6,088 nucleotides of DNA from an uncultured Sphingomonadales bacterium (GTDB lineage Bacteria > Pseudomonadota > Alphaproteobacteria > Sphingomonadales > Sphingomonadaceae), in the NCBI GenBank assembly GCA_903958285.1, contig CAJBSR010000579.1, forward strand, positions 1-6,088, written 5' to 3'. The position numbers were made by a program, and so were the translations under genes. Positions within the stretch are counted from its first letter, which is position 1. Every line of letters starts with the position of its first letter. Of the stretch, positions 5,867 to 6,088 are shown piece by piece. The notes beneath the pieces are model-generated. The model did not search any database. It worked only from the letters and a program-made list of their open reading frames with translations, and was not told where the DNA came from.

Positions 5867-6088
5867 ATGATGTACATACAATCGACAATTGAGGTGAGGC
5901 CCGAAGAGGCGGCTGCCTTCAACGCCATCATGGCGGAGGTCGTCGCCTGCCAAGAGGCACAGGGTTGGCGGCTGGCAGCCGCCTTTGCCCAGATCACCGG
6001 CGTGCTGCACACTTACGTCGATCTATGGGAGTGCAAGGACGCCGCGCACTACCAGTCTGCGCTCACAGGGCTGCGCTCCCACCCTGAA
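5867..6088 (+). CDS. NIPSNAP-like small protein (3' end outside window)
   Basis: The first 74 codons of a gene run off the window with no stop. The protein begins MMYIQSTIEVRPEEAAAFN and continues with a helix containing VVACQEAQGWRL. It then has a strand with ITGVLHTYVDLWECKDAAHYQSAL. Strand-helix-strand-strand order, an aromatic YIQ start and the HTYVDLWE strand fit the NIPSNAP or related dimeric alpha/beta-barrel fold, normally about 100-110 residues per domain. Such proteins often sit in aromatic-compound degradation clusters, but their reaction is seldom known; some dimeric alpha/beta-barrel relatives are monooxygenases or isomerases. No signal peptide is present. The gene starts 24 bp after the Rieske oxygenase stop with its own Shine-Dalgarno, so it is very likely the third gene of the operon. 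The double ATG leaves the start ambiguous by one residue. Confidence 0.7.
   Translation, partial: MMYIQSTIEVRPEEAAAFNAIMAEVVACQEAQGWRLAAAFAQITGVLHTYVDLWECKDAAHYQSALTGLRSHPE

Noticed and set aside
1..6088. tRNA, rRNA, CRISPR array, toxin-antitoxin or phage genes
   Set aside because: I found no repeat-spacer pattern, no cloverleaf-like sequence with a CCA end, and no small gene pair of that type on either strand.

Overview
The window looks like an accessory catabolic region from an alphaproteobacterium, most likely a sphingomonad (Sphingobium, Novosphingobium or a relative). This is inferred from the moderately high GC content, the codon use and the protein families present; no rRNA or other phylogenetic marker is in the window. 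The families are an aromatic-acid-type MFS transporter, two short-chain dehydrogenases (SDRs), an NmrA-like protein, a ThuA-like protein, an acyl-CoA dehydrogenase, a Rieske oxygenase alpha subunit and a NIPSNAP-like protein. Together they suggest uptake and breakdown of an aromatic or polycyclic/steroid-like carboxylic acid, but the substrate cannot be read from the sequence.

The left part (1-1566) is gene debris. It holds the C-terminal third of an MFS permease (+), about 120 bp without a gene, the last 82 codons of an SDR on the minus strand, and, starting where that fragment ends (about 811), a second and different SDR on the plus strand. The second SDR is complete except for its start codon and first few residues. 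It ends at 1566 in a palindromic CTATAG that also provides the stop codon of the converging NmrA-like gene.

The middle part (1561-3476) reads leftward as a probable transcription unit. It begins with a relic of a 2-oxoacid dehydrogenase E2 acyltransferase that keeps only the C-terminal end of the catalytic domain. Next is an intact ThuA-domain gene, which overlaps the relic by ATGA, and then an NmrA-like NAD(P)-binding protein that looks short at its C-terminus. A perfect TATAAT on the minus strand and a 16-bp inverted repeat at 3431-3446 make a plausible regulated promoter for this unit.

The right part (3504-6088) reads rightward and is intact. An acyl-CoA dehydrogenase that lacks the usual C-terminal catalytic glutamate overlaps a Rieske oxygenase alpha subunit by ATGA. 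A NIPSNAP-like gene follows after 24 bp and runs off the end of the window. No ferredoxin, reductase or small oxygenase subunit is present, so electron donors must be encoded elsewhere.

The most notable feature is the mosaic structure. Several partial genes abut one another with no transposase or terminal repeats in view, next to a compact and apparently functional acyl-CoA dehydrogenase / Rieske oxygenase / NIPSNAP cassette.
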